A stretch of 64,000 nt of DNA from Cutaneotrichosporon cavernicola (lineage: Eukaryota; Basidiomycota; Tremellomycetes; Trichosporonales; Trichosporonaceae), in the NCBI RefSeq assembly GCF_030864355.1, contig NC_083400.1, positions 759,001-823,000 of the forward strand. The letters are read 5' to 3'. Positions 21,601 to 32,886 of the stretch are shown here, one piece after another; the first letter of the stretch is position 1; every line of letters begins with the position of its first letter. A program made the position numbers and the translations under genes. The notes beneath the pieces were generated by a model. It had not been told where the DNA came from and ran no database searches. It worked only from the letters and a program-made list of their open reading frames with translations.

Positions 21601-22141
21601 GACCCTTATCCTATTCTCATGACAACGGTCTACTAAGCCAAATGAGGGTGCTAACTGAGGCTCCCAAAGCAATTTCTTCTAGCCTTCACCGATGTGTACA
21701 TCCAAACGACCTGATCAACATACTTCCATATATCAATGCTGAGCACTGCTGCAGTATATGCACATCACTTTGGTATGGAGAGGCGTGCTATCAACTAGCG
21801 CATCTCATCTATCCCTAGAGGTTCATATCCGCACAACAGGTATCCTACAAGCGAGTCAGCAATCCATCAAGACCCTCATCCCGTTCTCATGACAACGGTC
21901 TACTAAGCCAAATGAGGGTGCTAACTGAGGCTCCCAAAGCAATTTCTTCTAGCCTTCACCGATGTGTACATCCAAACGACCTGATCAACATACTTCCATA
22001 TATCAATGCTGAGCACTGCTGCAGTATATGCACATCACTTTGGTTATGGAGAGGCGTGCTATCAACGAGGGCATCTCATCTATCGATAGAGGTTCATCTC
22101 CACGAAACAGATAGCCTACAAGCGAGTCAGCAACCCATCAT
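21601..22141. repeat. 270-bp tandem duplication
   Basis: Unit 1 is 21601-21870 and unit 2 is 21871-22141. From about 21614 to 21773 (unit 2: 21884-22043) I see no difference. The remaining about 95 bases differ at roughly ten positions plus one indel. Both units keep an open stretch of about 45 codons starting at ATG 21642 and 21912, but there is no family match and I do not call it a gene. Confidence 0.85.
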
Positions 22142-25100
22142 AGCAATAGGCACGGTCACTTGCGCCTTGTGGTCCTCCTTGGCTGATATATGTCTCTCAC
22201 GAATCTGCAACCAAACACGGTGCACAGTATCTGTCTAGGTTATGGTGACTGCCTGAGAAGCTGAAGCTCCGGGTAGACTTCAGAGATCCAAAAATTGTTC
22301 GAGAACAAACGTTGTTGGAGTGCAGACCTGCACAGGCTCAGTTTAGTTGATGTGAAGGATGTACGCCATCCACCCTCTAGTCACTTGGACAGCCAATCTT
22401 TGCCAAGCGACCTTTGATGTCTAGTGTAAGAGTGGTTACCTCCTCTGCAGCCATCCGGGTGTCCAGTAGTACATACTTCGTCGGGTGGCTAGCAGAGTTT
22501 GATTATCACTGATGCCAGCACTAGTATTGCCTAGAATAACCTCGCTTGGCCCATCGTGCATCCCAGTCTTATGGCAAATAGAGTATCATCACAGAACAAT
22601 GTTGATTAATGATCATGCGATTGAGAGAGGCCAACGTTGTGGGACAGCACAGACGCTCGGGTGACATTGAGCAAGACATTGATAGCTAACCTATCGGGAA
22701 TCACTCCGGGCTGTCAACATCCATGTTGAAACGGTAAACAACTGCGCCATCTAAGTGAGGGTAAGCGAGACAACACTGCTGCCTCACCTGTTGCTGGCGT
22801 TCGTAAGAAATGCACCCCCACCAAATGATGGCATCACTCAACCACTGGGTCAATCATGTGTTCGTTCCTCTGGAGACTATATATTTCAGCTATAAACCAG
22901 CGTCCATAAACTCCACTTCCAGTAATATCAGTCTGATATAATGCAATTGAAATTACCTGAAGGAGAGTTCTGAAAACATCAACCCTGATCGCCTCCCGTA
23001 ATATTACCTGAAAAAGCGTTTTAAAGCTGGTGTGTTTGTATTCCAGCGGGTGCCTTTGAAAACTATTCACAGTAAGTGGATTGCGCTGTACAGGTAACTT
23101 TACGCAAAGGACCGAAACGTTCGGTTGGATTTGGTGAATGGCCACCTGGCATCAGACAGTTCCCTTCTCATTAAATAATGAACGCTCCCCTTCGTTTAAC
23201 TCAGCACGGCATCGTTATGATTCGGACGTCGTTGAGCAGTGTTCGGTCTCAAGCTGGCGCATGCACATCTTAACGATCTCCTGATGTCCATACTGTGAGT
23301 CATCATCAGAGTGGGGACTACATAGCTCTCCTGTGTGTGAACACCGAGTAGGGTCGGGAACGACAAGATCTTGGGATCTGGAAAACTTGACCGCCTGGTG
23401 TTTGCGATAACCCTCCTATACCGACTGCAGTGGGTCTCCAGCGTAACAGTGGACGATCGTGATTATGCCTACGATACACCAGACAACTCTGTACCCAGCA
23501 GTTCGTGGATCTCGACTTCATCCATCTGCAGAGCACTTGCAAGAATGGCGAGCCCGTGATCACAGATGTTGCTTATTAGCTGCTTTACCCTGCTCTTACT
23601 ACATCGCATCTAGCTCGTTGCAGTAGCCAGCTGCGACTGGAAAGCCTGACCAAGTGCTCTTCAACAATATGTGACATTGGTTTGCTGTCGGTGGTGCTGT
23701 TCAACTACTGAGACCAACATATCGCTCCTGTGATCACTGCTGTACTTTATAATATCCGCCCTTGCTTCCAGAGACTGTCCATTATCCACCACCCCATCCT
23801 CCCCAGGTAGAAGGCGTCTGCCACTCTTGGTGTTGGCTGCATTTTTCTACAGATCACATGCAGGCCCGCATGATAGTTGCATCGTCTTATTATTGCCGAC
23901 CATTGAAGACATTAGTCAAGGTGATGAAAGTGGTCAAACGATTGTCGCATGTAGGACCTGCCGTTCGTTACCCGAATGTTTGCAGGTCTTCTCTCAGTAA
24001 ACAAACTAGGGAGCCAGCAGATTCTCGGTTGCTTATTGTACCAGGCTCACTGAAATAATCCACACTCAAGTTCTAGCTCGTCTGTGCCGCATCTGAGGTA
24101 TCCCTCATATATTGATTGTACCGAGAATTCTGAAGGATCGACCTATTCTTCTTTGCGGGTGTGTCGAGAAATGGGAATATCTCAGAGGTATGGTTCTCGG
24201 GAAACATACTTGGGAACCCCACCGCTTGCAGGCACAGAAGAGATATTTAATCTTCGCTGACAATGCACACACCACAAGTGAGACAAAATGCGTTGGGCAG
24301 ACACAATGAAGGAGATAACCCACGGGTCCAATGCCATCGTCTCAGACGATCAACCACAACGTGAGCTTCCAGATAGATGACCTAATCGATTTTGTCATTG
24401 GAGATTTCCTTCAGCCTTTAGACCCTCATGTCCGAATCGGCTCAAACACGAGATCACCACATGGGTCGTTGTCTGATAAACTCAGTCGCTTTACTTAACC
24501 CATCCTCTCTGTATTACGTAGATGATAAGCATGCTCTGGACGAGCTGAGGGCGGTCATTGCAGTCATTGGCAGGCCATAATTTGTTGTTTCTTCGACATC
24601 CTCAGCTCAAGCCAATTCGAAACCACACCATGGGTGTTTATGTTTATTGTCTGGGTTTCAAATCTGTCATCATATATATTTGAATTACTTATCGTACGCG
24701 GTGGTCAACAACAACGCACTGCTTGATGAAACGAAATTGGAGCCCCTACTTAGTGACGAGTGAGCGGAGCAAATTTCACGTTCAAGGACAATGGGGTATA
24801 TCACAATCAACAGCCATGTAAGACAGCAACCTTTCAGGAATGACTCGGGCAGTCGATGAATACAGCTGTAAGAAGGACTCCTATTCCTTAACCCATCACC
24901 GCCTGGCTCGTAAGAGACTGAGTGTTGTCTCTGGCAGTGGAAGCCATGATTCCTGGTTCTCTCCCCTTGCACAGCCAGGTGGACACAATGTTTGACATTC
25001 TCAAGCGTCGCAAGCCATCATGCCTTGAAAAGTCTCTGTTGGCTTTACACGGTTTCTGGAGGGCAATTGATTTGACGTAGCGAGAACGCAGCTTTCGCAA

Positions 25101-26447
25101 CGATGGCAAGATTATGAAGCCTGCAGGCACTCAAGATGGTACAGCACCGAAGGCGAGGCGGTATGGGTCAAAAGCCGACGTGATTTGACAGATTCTGGTG
25201 TTTTGATAGAGACAACACGGGAAGGCTGAGGTCGAGAACGAGGCTGAAATTGGAGGCCCTATCTTCTGAACGGGATGTCCGTAAACTACCGCAGAGACCT
25301 AAGCTTAGATAAGAAGCGATCAACATCACCATCATGCTACCGCCGTTCGCAGCAGCCAACAGATCAACAATTGCGGTGACAGTTAGCGACACCGGTCAGA
25401 ATGTGATCGCACAATAGAGACCCTAGTGCGAGCCACGAAAGTTCGAGGTCCTTGAACGGGAATGATGATGCTGTAAAGATAATATTAGATGGCTTCAAGG
25501 AACCTGGCGCGAGTGGGAGAGAACAGGTTACTGGGGGTTGTTTGGAACCTGTAGGGGACAATGACAAAAGGCTTTTGGTGAACTGGGAAACGTACAGGAA
25601 ATTACCTTGATGCTGGGACAACGGTTCTGGGAAGCTTGAAAAGGGATGGCCGAAGGGTGAGGGGGAATTGTGCGTCTTTGAGTGGGAGGGGACTGGAAGC
25701 AACACAAAAGTGGTGGCAGGGTTGGAGTCAGTTTGGGAACTGAGGGGTTGTAGTAAACGTCAGTTGGCGTTGAGTTGGTGAGCTGTTGGGCTGCTGGGTT
25801 TTATGCGCTTCTGGTCATCTTCGACTGTGGTCGAGTCGCGATCCAGATCTAGCGACTCCTATGTGGTGGTTGACGCTTCCCTATGAGGTGTGTCATGATC
25901 TCTTTTCCCGCTTTTAAAACCCCACGCAAGTCGATAACCTTCCCTGGCTTTCCGATTGTGTCCTCGCTTCGTGCCATACTTGATCGAGTAGCTTGCCATT
26001 GATGGACACGGCAGAGAAGGGTGGGATTGGTCCGGGATCGAGAAACCTGTCGGTTTGCACGGTAGAATGGAGACGGGACGGGGAAAGGGTGAGGAACGTG
26101 GAGAAGTGATATACAGTAGGGGAGGAAGGATGTCAATGTCGTCGGCCCTTGCCGAAAGAACTGGTGGCGGTGGTGGCGCTGGTTGATTGTGTAGAAAACA
26201 GAGAGAGTGTGGAGTAGAGAAAGTGTGAAGAGGCGACGAGGTGGTTGTAATCTTTCTTGCCTTGGAAGAGCGCGGTCGTTACAAACTGGGGGACCGAGGA
26301 TTTCATCGGTTTTGCCGCTTAGGTGGACGAAGCGGAGAGAAGAAGAGTGAGTGCCTTCACGGCGTTCGTCGAACGTGACATCGTAGGTGGTAGAGTCTGC
26401 CGCGGCCAGTACGTCGTTCCGATTAGGGTGCTCGTCGCGGAGATAAG

Positions 26448-26471
26448 GAGCAACGAGCAACGAGCAACGAG
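26448..26471. repeat. Short ACGAGCA tandem repeat
   Basis: Three near-perfect copies of a 7-base unit (ACGAGCA) lie in the gene-free island, followed by related AGCAAAG sequence. It is simple-sequence DNA with no known role. Confidence 0.6.
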
Positions 26472-26903
26472 CAAAGAGGCACCTCGAGCCAGGGGGGATG
26501 GAGGAAGGAAAGGGAAAGATGATTGCAAGTGAGCGACCTTGGATCTTTAACGATGTGACGTTCAACGTGGGAGAGTGGCCTTTAACTGACTGGCGTGACT
26601 AAACTGATGGCTAGGCAGGGAATGGTATTTGGTGGGGAGAGAGAGAATGTGGATGGGTGGATGATGTGATGAATGATAGTACTAGCACTTGGATTTTGTA
26701 AGACGGATGAGTATTGAGTGACAACAGTGAGTCACCCATGACTCACCCAACGATAGCGACGATCAACAGATCGACAGGGTCACGTCTAGCTAGCATCGGG
26801 GATGCCTTTTTTGTTTCTCGGCCGGCCTCCACTGTCGTCGAGTAGTTATAGTACGGTACGTCAAAATCCGTGCGAGTCATTGTATGTACATCGATGTCTA
26901 GAT

Positions 26904-28126
26904 TTACCACATGCCCTTCTGCTCTGGCACGACGTTGGCAAGGTCGCCTGTCGAGAGCCCTGCCCTCAGGTTGCGGATGCAGAATGCCTCCATCTCCTTT
27001 TGGGTTTCGTACGAGAGGGTGCCGATGTGCGGAAGGCAGACAGCCTTCGGGTGCTGCAGCAGCTGCTTAGGAATCGTTGGCTCGTTCTCGTAGACATCTA
27101 AGCCCGCGCCAGCAATCTCGCCCGATTCAAGAGCTGCAATGAGGGCCGGCTCATCCACAACGGCTCCGCGAGCGGTGTTGATGAGGATTGCCGACTTCTT
27201 CATTGCCTTCAGCTCGGGAGCGGAGATCGTGTGCTTTGTGTGTGCGTTGAGGGGAAGGTTTAGGGAGACCACATCCGAGGTGGAAAGCAGCTCGTCGCGG
27301 GAGACATACTTGGCGCCCTGCTCGAGATCCTCCGGCAACCTGTTACGGTTATGGTACTGGATGGTCATTCCGAGGGCCTTGGCACGCTTCGCGAACGCCC
27401 GACCAATTCCTCCCATGCCGAGTATGCCGAGAACCTTGCCGTGGGGGTCGTTGGAGAGGGGTAGGTTCTTGTGGAACGACCCTGCCCGAGCCTCCGTGAG
27501 AGCGGTGGGGAACTGGCGCAACACCGACAGGAGCAGGAAGGTGGCGGTGTCCGCGGTTGGGTTGTCGGTGACGGACGGAACGTTGGACACTTGAATGCCC
27601 CGGGCGGAACAAGGTTCCACAGAAACTGTGGTTAATGAAGAGGACCGGGGTGTAGGGCCAACACGAACTTTGGTCATAACCAGCTCCGTTTGAGGTAATG
27701 AAGCGGAGTGTAGACGGTAGAGCAGCAACAAGCTCATCGTCGAAGCGCCCAGTGACCTAAATATCAGTATAGGCCTTCCTTTGCAGTAGCAAGCCATTGT
27801 ACGCGTTCGGGCTCACATTGATCGAGCCCGTGCCCTTGAAATGACGGTAAATGCCGGTGATGCCATTGTAATCGCCCTTCAGATCGTTGATGAACGAAGC
27901 GCGGTCAGAGCTTTTGAGAGGCTGCGATAATTAGGGTTGAGCGGTTGCCGCAGCTCACAATCAAAGTGGCCTCCTTCTCTAGCGTCGCAAGCTCAGCTTT
28001 GGCCAGGTTGATCGGGTCAAGCATCAGCACGCGCGGCTTGGCGGCTGTGCTGGACCAGCGAGAAAAGCGGAACACGCCCGTGGTCCGGGTTGCGGCCGCT
28101 CGCGCGTGTAGGAGGTTCGTCAGCAT
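26904..28126 (-). CDS. D-isomer 2-hydroxyacid dehydrogenase (glyoxylate/hydroxypyruvate reductase type), probably mitochondrial
   Basis: Minus exons 28126-27959, 27921-27817, 27756-27669 and 27625-26904 encode about 360 residues. An Arg/Ser-rich leader of about 30 residues suggests mitochondrial targeting. Core motifs: ITSNGAGYDQ, the Rossmann GMGGIGRAFAKRA, NTARGAVVDE with the substrate-binding Arg, GLDVYENEP with the catalytic Glu, and LPHIGT with the catalytic His. Enzymes of this group reduce glyoxylate, hydroxypyruvate or other 2-oxoacids with NAD(P)H. Substrate and cofactor preference are not resolved. It shares a 364-bp divergent promoter with the bZIP gene. The stop at 26904 borders the gene-free island. 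Confidence 0.87.
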
Positions 28127-28490
28127 GGTGACTTTTTGGTTGTGATGGGGAAAGAGACGGATGCGGATGAGAAGTAGTGGAAGTCGACTTGGTGATGATC
28201 GCCAAAGATCGCCAAGAGTGACCTCCACCTCCACCCTCCACCATGGTGATGGCGTGAGGAGACGGCCGGGATCGGCGGGCCGGTGCGGGGGAACTCGGAA
28301 ACCCCACAAGCGATCACGTGTTTGTGTGAATTTACACGTGTGTTACACCTTCCTCGTATCACCTCATGTTGTTGTTGTTGACCATCTCTCCTCCCCCTCA
28401 CATCCACCAGACCAGTGTACAGCTTCATTCCAACTTCGGTCGCGTCGTGTCAAGCCTTCAATCACCTCGCGGCACCCCAATTACCCCATT
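28127..28490. other. Divergent promoter, dehydrogenase and bZIP genes
   Basis: This 364-bp region contains the paired CACGTG sites and a GTTGTTGTT run at about 28367-28380. An open frame continuous with the bZIP exon extends upstream through it but looks like leader sequence. Confidence 0.5.
28315..28340. promoter_or_regulatory. Two CACGTG hexamers in the dehydrogenase/bZIP divergent promoter
   Basis: CACGTG occurs at 28315-28320 and 28335-28340, 20 bp apart centre to centre (about two helical turns). They lie between the divergent starts at 28126 (minus) and 28491 (plus). E-box factors such as Cbf1 bind this core; that they act on both genes is inference. Confidence 0.5.
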
Positions 28491-29488
28491 ATGGAGCTCT
28501 TTCCGACAGAGTTCCCCCAGGGAGAGGAGAACATCCAGCCCAATGAGGCTGAGGCTGTCCACACCCCAGTCCACGACTCGCCGCAGCTCGAGCATCCCAT
28601 CGCGAACGTGTCGGCGGCAAGCCTCCCTCCCGATTCTGGCGCAGGCACTCCAGAACAAGATCTTCCATTGCGGGGGAAAGCGGCGACTCATGGATTGACT
28701 GCGGAGGAGAAGAAGGAGCGCCAAAAGCAGCAGAACCGCCGTGCAGCTGAGCGCAGCCGGAACAAGAAGCGGGAAGAAGTGTACGTGGAGGTGCGTTGGC
28801 TTTGGCTAGACGCTGACCTTCTCCCAGAACGGCCCTAGAGATGACAGTCAACAACATTCAGGAAGAGAACAACCGCCTTCGAGCGCGCCTTGCGGCCTTA
28901 GTGTCGGTCAAGCCCGACGCCACACCGCCAGATGCCGTGAGCGTTTCGTCTTCTAGCATCGACGTTGCGACCATATCTCGACTCCAAGGAGAGCTTGCAG
29001 CTTGCAAGGCTACACTCCTGGACCGGGAGCTCGAGCTGGGCCACCTGAACACCCCTGCGGCCGATATTCAGGCTGGTGCCGACGAGACTCGGCGCACACT
29101 CGTGTCGCGCACTGCAACCCTCCAAGAGGCACAGTCCGAGGTCCGAGCCTTGAACACGGTCATCAACGAGCTTCGAACTGAGCATGACAATTTGAACCGT
29201 CGACGTGAAATCGTGACTCGCGAACTGGAACTGCGGCGATCCCTTCAAGGCTCACCTGGAGAAGCTACGGCCCTGTCTGCCGACCACTCTCGGGCGAGCG
29301 GTGTCGAGCGCACGCTCCTCGAGCTTCGGGGCCTGGTGGATGGTGTCATCAAGACTTGGGAGCAGGTTCGTCCCTCACCGGAGCTGAGCGTTGGAGGTTA
29401 CTAATCGATATTCCAGAGCTCGATGATCCCCAGTCGCCCAGAGGATCCGAACACGAGATCCGTCGAAGCCACGGACGCTGACAGCTAG
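28491..29488 (+). CDS. bZIP transcription factor
   Basis: Exons 28491-28780, 28828-29365 and 29417-29488 encode about 299 residues. An acidic Pro/Glu-rich N-terminus is followed by the basic region RQKQQNRRAAERSRNKKREE (about 79-98) with the N-x-x-x-A-x-x-x-S-R core, then a zipper with leucine heptads (LEM...NNIQEENNRLRARLAAL). The rest is predicted coiled coil. It should bind DNA as a dimer in the nucleus. The NRRAAERSR sequence differs from the CREB-like core; target and pathway are unknown. If the last intron (51 nt, branch TTACTAAT) is retained, the protein ends at 29404 instead, 24 residues later replaced by a short tail. It diverges from the dehydrogenase and converges with the mitochondrial carrier. 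Confidence 0.85.
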
Positions 29489-29564
29489 CTAGCCCAGCTG
29501 ATTAGAGTACCATGTATTGTTGTCTGTACGATGCATATGTCGTCTAATGTTGTGTCAAGTGGTG

Positions 29565-30878
29565 CTACATGTCCAACAATCGCTTCAAGAACTGCCAAGT
29601 GGCGAAAGATATACTGTGGACGTCAGTAGAGGCGCAGAGCAGCACGACTCACCTCGTCATAGGGACAACCTTGACGTAGCCAATGCTCAATCCCACGAAG
29701 AACCCTCGCCATCCGGACTGCGTGTATATCGCTCGGATCGCCTGCTTCCAGTTGATCCCAGCCCCTCCCTTAGCTCCGCCGACTTGCATGCGCCGACGAA
29801 TCACCTCGAAGGGATAACTTGCGGTCTGGCTGATAAGACCAGCGACGGCACCACATAAGAGGTCTCGTTGCGTTGGGCGCTTCTTCAAGTACGGCATGTA
29901 CTCGGGCAAGTGCTTCTTGAGCATGTTGTAAGTGAGGAACGACACACCCGCATAGGGCACCATGCCCATGAGAGTGACCGAGAATCCTCGATAGAACGGG
30001 TAGAACGGCAATGACCGCGTGAACACAGACACGCCGCTCGTCGTGCCGGGCTGGTTGGCGTACGCGCGCTCTGACGCGATCATTCGAATGGCCTGCCGCA
30101 ATGTTGTCCGCTCGCCCGGATTCGTCTGGTACGCCATGCGAACGCGGATGAGCTCCATCGGATAGGTCATCAGAACTGAAGCCACACCTGACAGTTAGCG
30201 GCGAAGCCAGCAAAGTAGAGCTCGGACTCACCTGACGACGCTCCCGCCACGAAGAACCGTCCTGGCGTCGCGTACTCTGGCGAAGGGACCAGGACCTTGC
30301 TCGTGAGCTCATCTGGTAATAGAGATGCTTACCTTCTCGATCCAGTCGTAGAACATGAACTTGATACCCGCGTAGGGGAAGACACGCAGTAAGGTCGCCG
30401 AGTGCCCCTGCAACAGGCCGCGCATGCCGCTGGACCTGTAAATCTTGCCCATCGCATGGAACAGACCCATAGGTGTTCCTGTCATGTCAGTGTGCATTCT
30501 TGCTTAGCGTTAGAGCTCACCAGCATACTGCCTAAACTCTGCGTTTGACGTTTGGAAGAGGATCTTTACGCGGTCGAGGGGAGCGATCGCTGTCTTGGCC
30601 TGTGCACGCGATCAGTACCCGAACTCGGCTCGTTGGAACGCAGCGCACGATGACTTACTACACAGCCTGCAATGCCACCGACAATGCCACTAGTGACGAC
30701 TGCAAGGACGTCAGCATTTGAGTGGCTCGAGATGAGTGCACACGACCAACACACCGTAGTCGACGCTCTTCTTGTTGGTTTTTGCGCGGTGCCGGCTCTC
30801 CAACCACAACCTCTTGACGGTCTGAGGCCCGGTCCCCCACGCTGGGGACGCGGCGTCCCCTGCCGCGTGACTGGCCAT
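29565..30878 (-). CDS. Mitochondrial carrier, Leu5/SLC25A16-SLC25A42 (CoA carrier) type
   Basis: Seven minus exons (30878-30755, 30699-30659, 30599-30521, 30478-30333, 30295-30232, 30187-29653, 29613-29565) encode about 345 residues. Three mitochondrial-carrier repeats are present, with signatures P-x-D-x-x-K/R: APLDRVKILFQT, YPMELIRVRMAY and YPFEVIRRRMQ. The start SVDYVVTSGIVGGIAGCVAKT and the NAEFRQYAGTPMGLF linker are close to Leu5/Graves-disease carriers, which supply coenzyme A to the mitochondrial matrix. It is in the inner membrane. The last intron (39 nt) replaces an early in-frame stop with the tail SFATWQFLKRLL. It shares a 417-bp divergent promoter with RPN7. Confidence 0.88.
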
Positions 30879-31295
30879 AGTCTCAATCACCGATTGCGCC
30901 GATTGAAAGGTGGTTGAACGGACGACGAGTGGACGCGACGGTGAGGAGGATGATGCAAAGATGGATTCTTGACTGGTTGACGGGCCTCGGTATTGAAGTT
31001 TACTTTACCCGACGCTGGCCGTTCAGCAGAAGTGCGGGGTTGGATGTGGACCGGGAAGGGGGGGTAAAGGGGGGCAAATGGATTCGGATCTTGGTGCGAC
31101 GTCAAAGGTGAGTGGAGACAGGGCCGTGTAAGCATTATCAGGCACGTGGCTAAAAACGTGTCAATTCCTCAATGGCACGTGACTTTAATCCACGTGGCTC
31201 ATGCAGACGCGTCGTTGCGTCAGTCCAACACCCGTTAATCATGTCGGAACTGATCAGTTTCAATAACAACACCTCTTCACATCTTCCCTCGAGCC
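30879..31295. other. Divergent promoter, carrier and RPN7 genes
   Basis: Non-coding as far as I can see. It holds three CACGTG hexamers at 31143-31196, close to the RPN7 start, and a GGGG-rich stretch at about 31058-31076. Confidence 0.5.
31143..31196. promoter_or_regulatory. Cluster of three CACGTG hexamers upstream of RPN7
   Basis: CACGTG occurs at 31143-31148, 31176-31181 and 31191-31196, all within 54 bp and 100-153 bp before the RPN7 start. The density is far above chance (one per 4 kb expected for a random hexamer). An E-box factor is the likely reader, shown only by sequence. Confidence 0.55.
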
Positions 31296-32684
31296 ATGGC
31301 CGACGACAGTGTTCCTCAACCGTTTCCGAACCTTCAGGTGCCCCAGTGGCACTACCAGATCGCCAATGTCGAACGACTGAGGGACGAGGCAAGCTCGTCC
31401 CTGTGGAAGGCGATTGAGAAGGATGGTGGGTGATGACACAGGTCCGCTTGATCTTTCGCTTACTCCAGAAATGGCGCCTTATGTGCGGACCAACAACCTC
31501 AAGCCACCCAGTGACGACCTGCTTCCAACGCTTGAGAAGCGCAACGCCGAGGAGCTTGAGTCGCTCGATACAAAGCTTAAGGATGCAGAGGAGAACCTTG
31601 GCGAGAGCGAGATCTCAGAACTGTTGCGGTCTAAGGCCATGTACCTTTGCCGGATCGGCAACAAGGTAAATAGCGTTACCCCGAGAGCGAGGCTGATCGG
31701 TCCCAGGAAGCCGCCATTCCTGCTCTCGAGACTGCGCTGGAGAAAACGACCGGTCTCGGAGCCCGCATCGACTTGGTTCTCGCCATGGTCCGAATGGGGT
31801 TATTCAGCGCCGACACGCAGCTCGTGATCAGCAACATTGCACGTGCGGCAGAGTACGTCCCCTGTCATTCTTATCGCGGCATATGTGCTTACGCGCAGCC
31901 TCATTGACTCTGGTGGTGACTGGGACCGCCGCAACCGCCTCAAGGTCTACCGCGCGCTCCACTGCATGTCCATCCGGGACTTCAAGGAGGCCGCTGAGCT
32001 GCTCATCGACTCGCTGTCGACGTTTACTGCAACTGAGCTCATGGAGTACGAGGAGTTTGTTGCCCTCACCGTTCTCGCTGCGGCCGTGGGGTGCGACCGC
32101 AAGACCCTCAAGGCGAAGGTGAGTGCACTTTATGACGACGCTAACTTTGGAAGATCCTCTCCAGCTCGGAAGTGACCGGCTGCATCTCTTCGGTCACTGA
32201 ATTACACGCCATGGTCGAGGCGCTCTACAAGTCGAGCTACGCCGCGTTCTTCGTCGCCCTCGCCGAGGTCGAGCAGCGTTACCTTGTCACCAACCCCATC
32301 CTTGCGCCTCATGCTCGCTACTACATCCGCGAGATGCGGATCAAGGCGTATCAGCAGCTCCTGGAGAGCTACCGCAGCTTGACATTGGAGCGTATGAGCC
32401 GCTCGTTTGGGGTCAGCGAGGCGTTCATTGACCGGTACGTGCTCCCCTTGTTTTATATCTAACGCCAAGTGACCTCTCGCGCTTCATCGCCAACGGACGC
32501 ATCGCGTGCACCATTGACAAGGTTAGCGGTGTAATCACAACCGACAAGCTGTCGTCGCAGAACAAGACTGCGCTGTACGAGCAGTTCCTCAAGCAGGGAG
32601 ACCTTCTGCTGAGTGGTGAGCACTTGAGTGACGGCAGCTGCTGACTTTGCAGACATGCACAAGCTCCACCGCGTTGTCGGCTAG
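31296..32684 (+). CDS. 26S proteasome regulatory subunit Rpn7 (PSMD6)
   Basis: Exons 31296-31425, 31469-31665, 31707-31852, 31899-32118, 32154-32434, 32470-32615 and 32653-32684 encode about 383 residues, the family's usual length. An N-terminal TPR-like helical array (AIPALETALEKTTG, SGGDWDRRNRLKVYRALH) leads to a PCI domain ending in the winged helix FIANGRIACTIDKVSGVI. Rpn7 is a lid subunit that helps join the lid to the base through Rpn3 and Rpn11. Introns are 35-46 nt. The promoter carries CACGTG sites. Confidence 0.92.
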
Positions 32685-32802
32685 ACTTCATGTAGAGCAG
32701 TGAACAGAGACCTTAGTAGTAGATGTTGCATAGGTAGATGCATTGATTGCAGTGTATGTGCGAGCCGGGGTGAGAACCAGTCCGGAGCCCCCCCCTAGCG
32801 AT

Positions 32803-32808
32803 CACGTG
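32803..32808. promoter_or_regulatory. CACGTG hexamer upstream of OGG1
   Basis: ATCACGTGAT, a perfect 10-base palindrome, lies 79 bp before the OGG1 start in the 202-bp gap behind RPN7. It is probably a promoter element. Confidence 0.45.
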
Positions 32809-32886
32809 ATGGACATGAATCCACCATGTCGATCCAGTTGTGGGCGTATATGTTGCCTCCTCTCCTTCTTCAACGCACACCTCAAG

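Larger units (their letters stand above)
21090..26903. other. 5.8 kb gene-free, CpG-poor island
   Basis: No gene with family similarity or intron logic was found on either strand. Open frames are short or low-complexity. CpG is visibly rare here (often one or two per 60 bases) while flanking exons have seven or more. The region holds a 270-bp tandem duplication (21601-22141). No clear transposase, reverse transcriptase, terminal repeat or tRNA could be seen. It may be decayed mobile DNA or a heterochromatin island. Confidence 0.6.

Noticed and set aside
21222..21818. 198-codon plus-strand open frame across the tandem duplication
   Set aside because: It runs across the duplication, has no family match and different codon use from real genes.
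25849..26565. 238-codon minus-strand open frame in the gene-free island
   Set aside because: Low-complexity, no family match and no splice logic; it overlaps simple repeats.
28161..28490. N-terminal extension of the bZIP protein
   Set aside because: The frame is open but encodes promoter-like sequence including the CACGTG sites; the ATG at 28491 is preferred.
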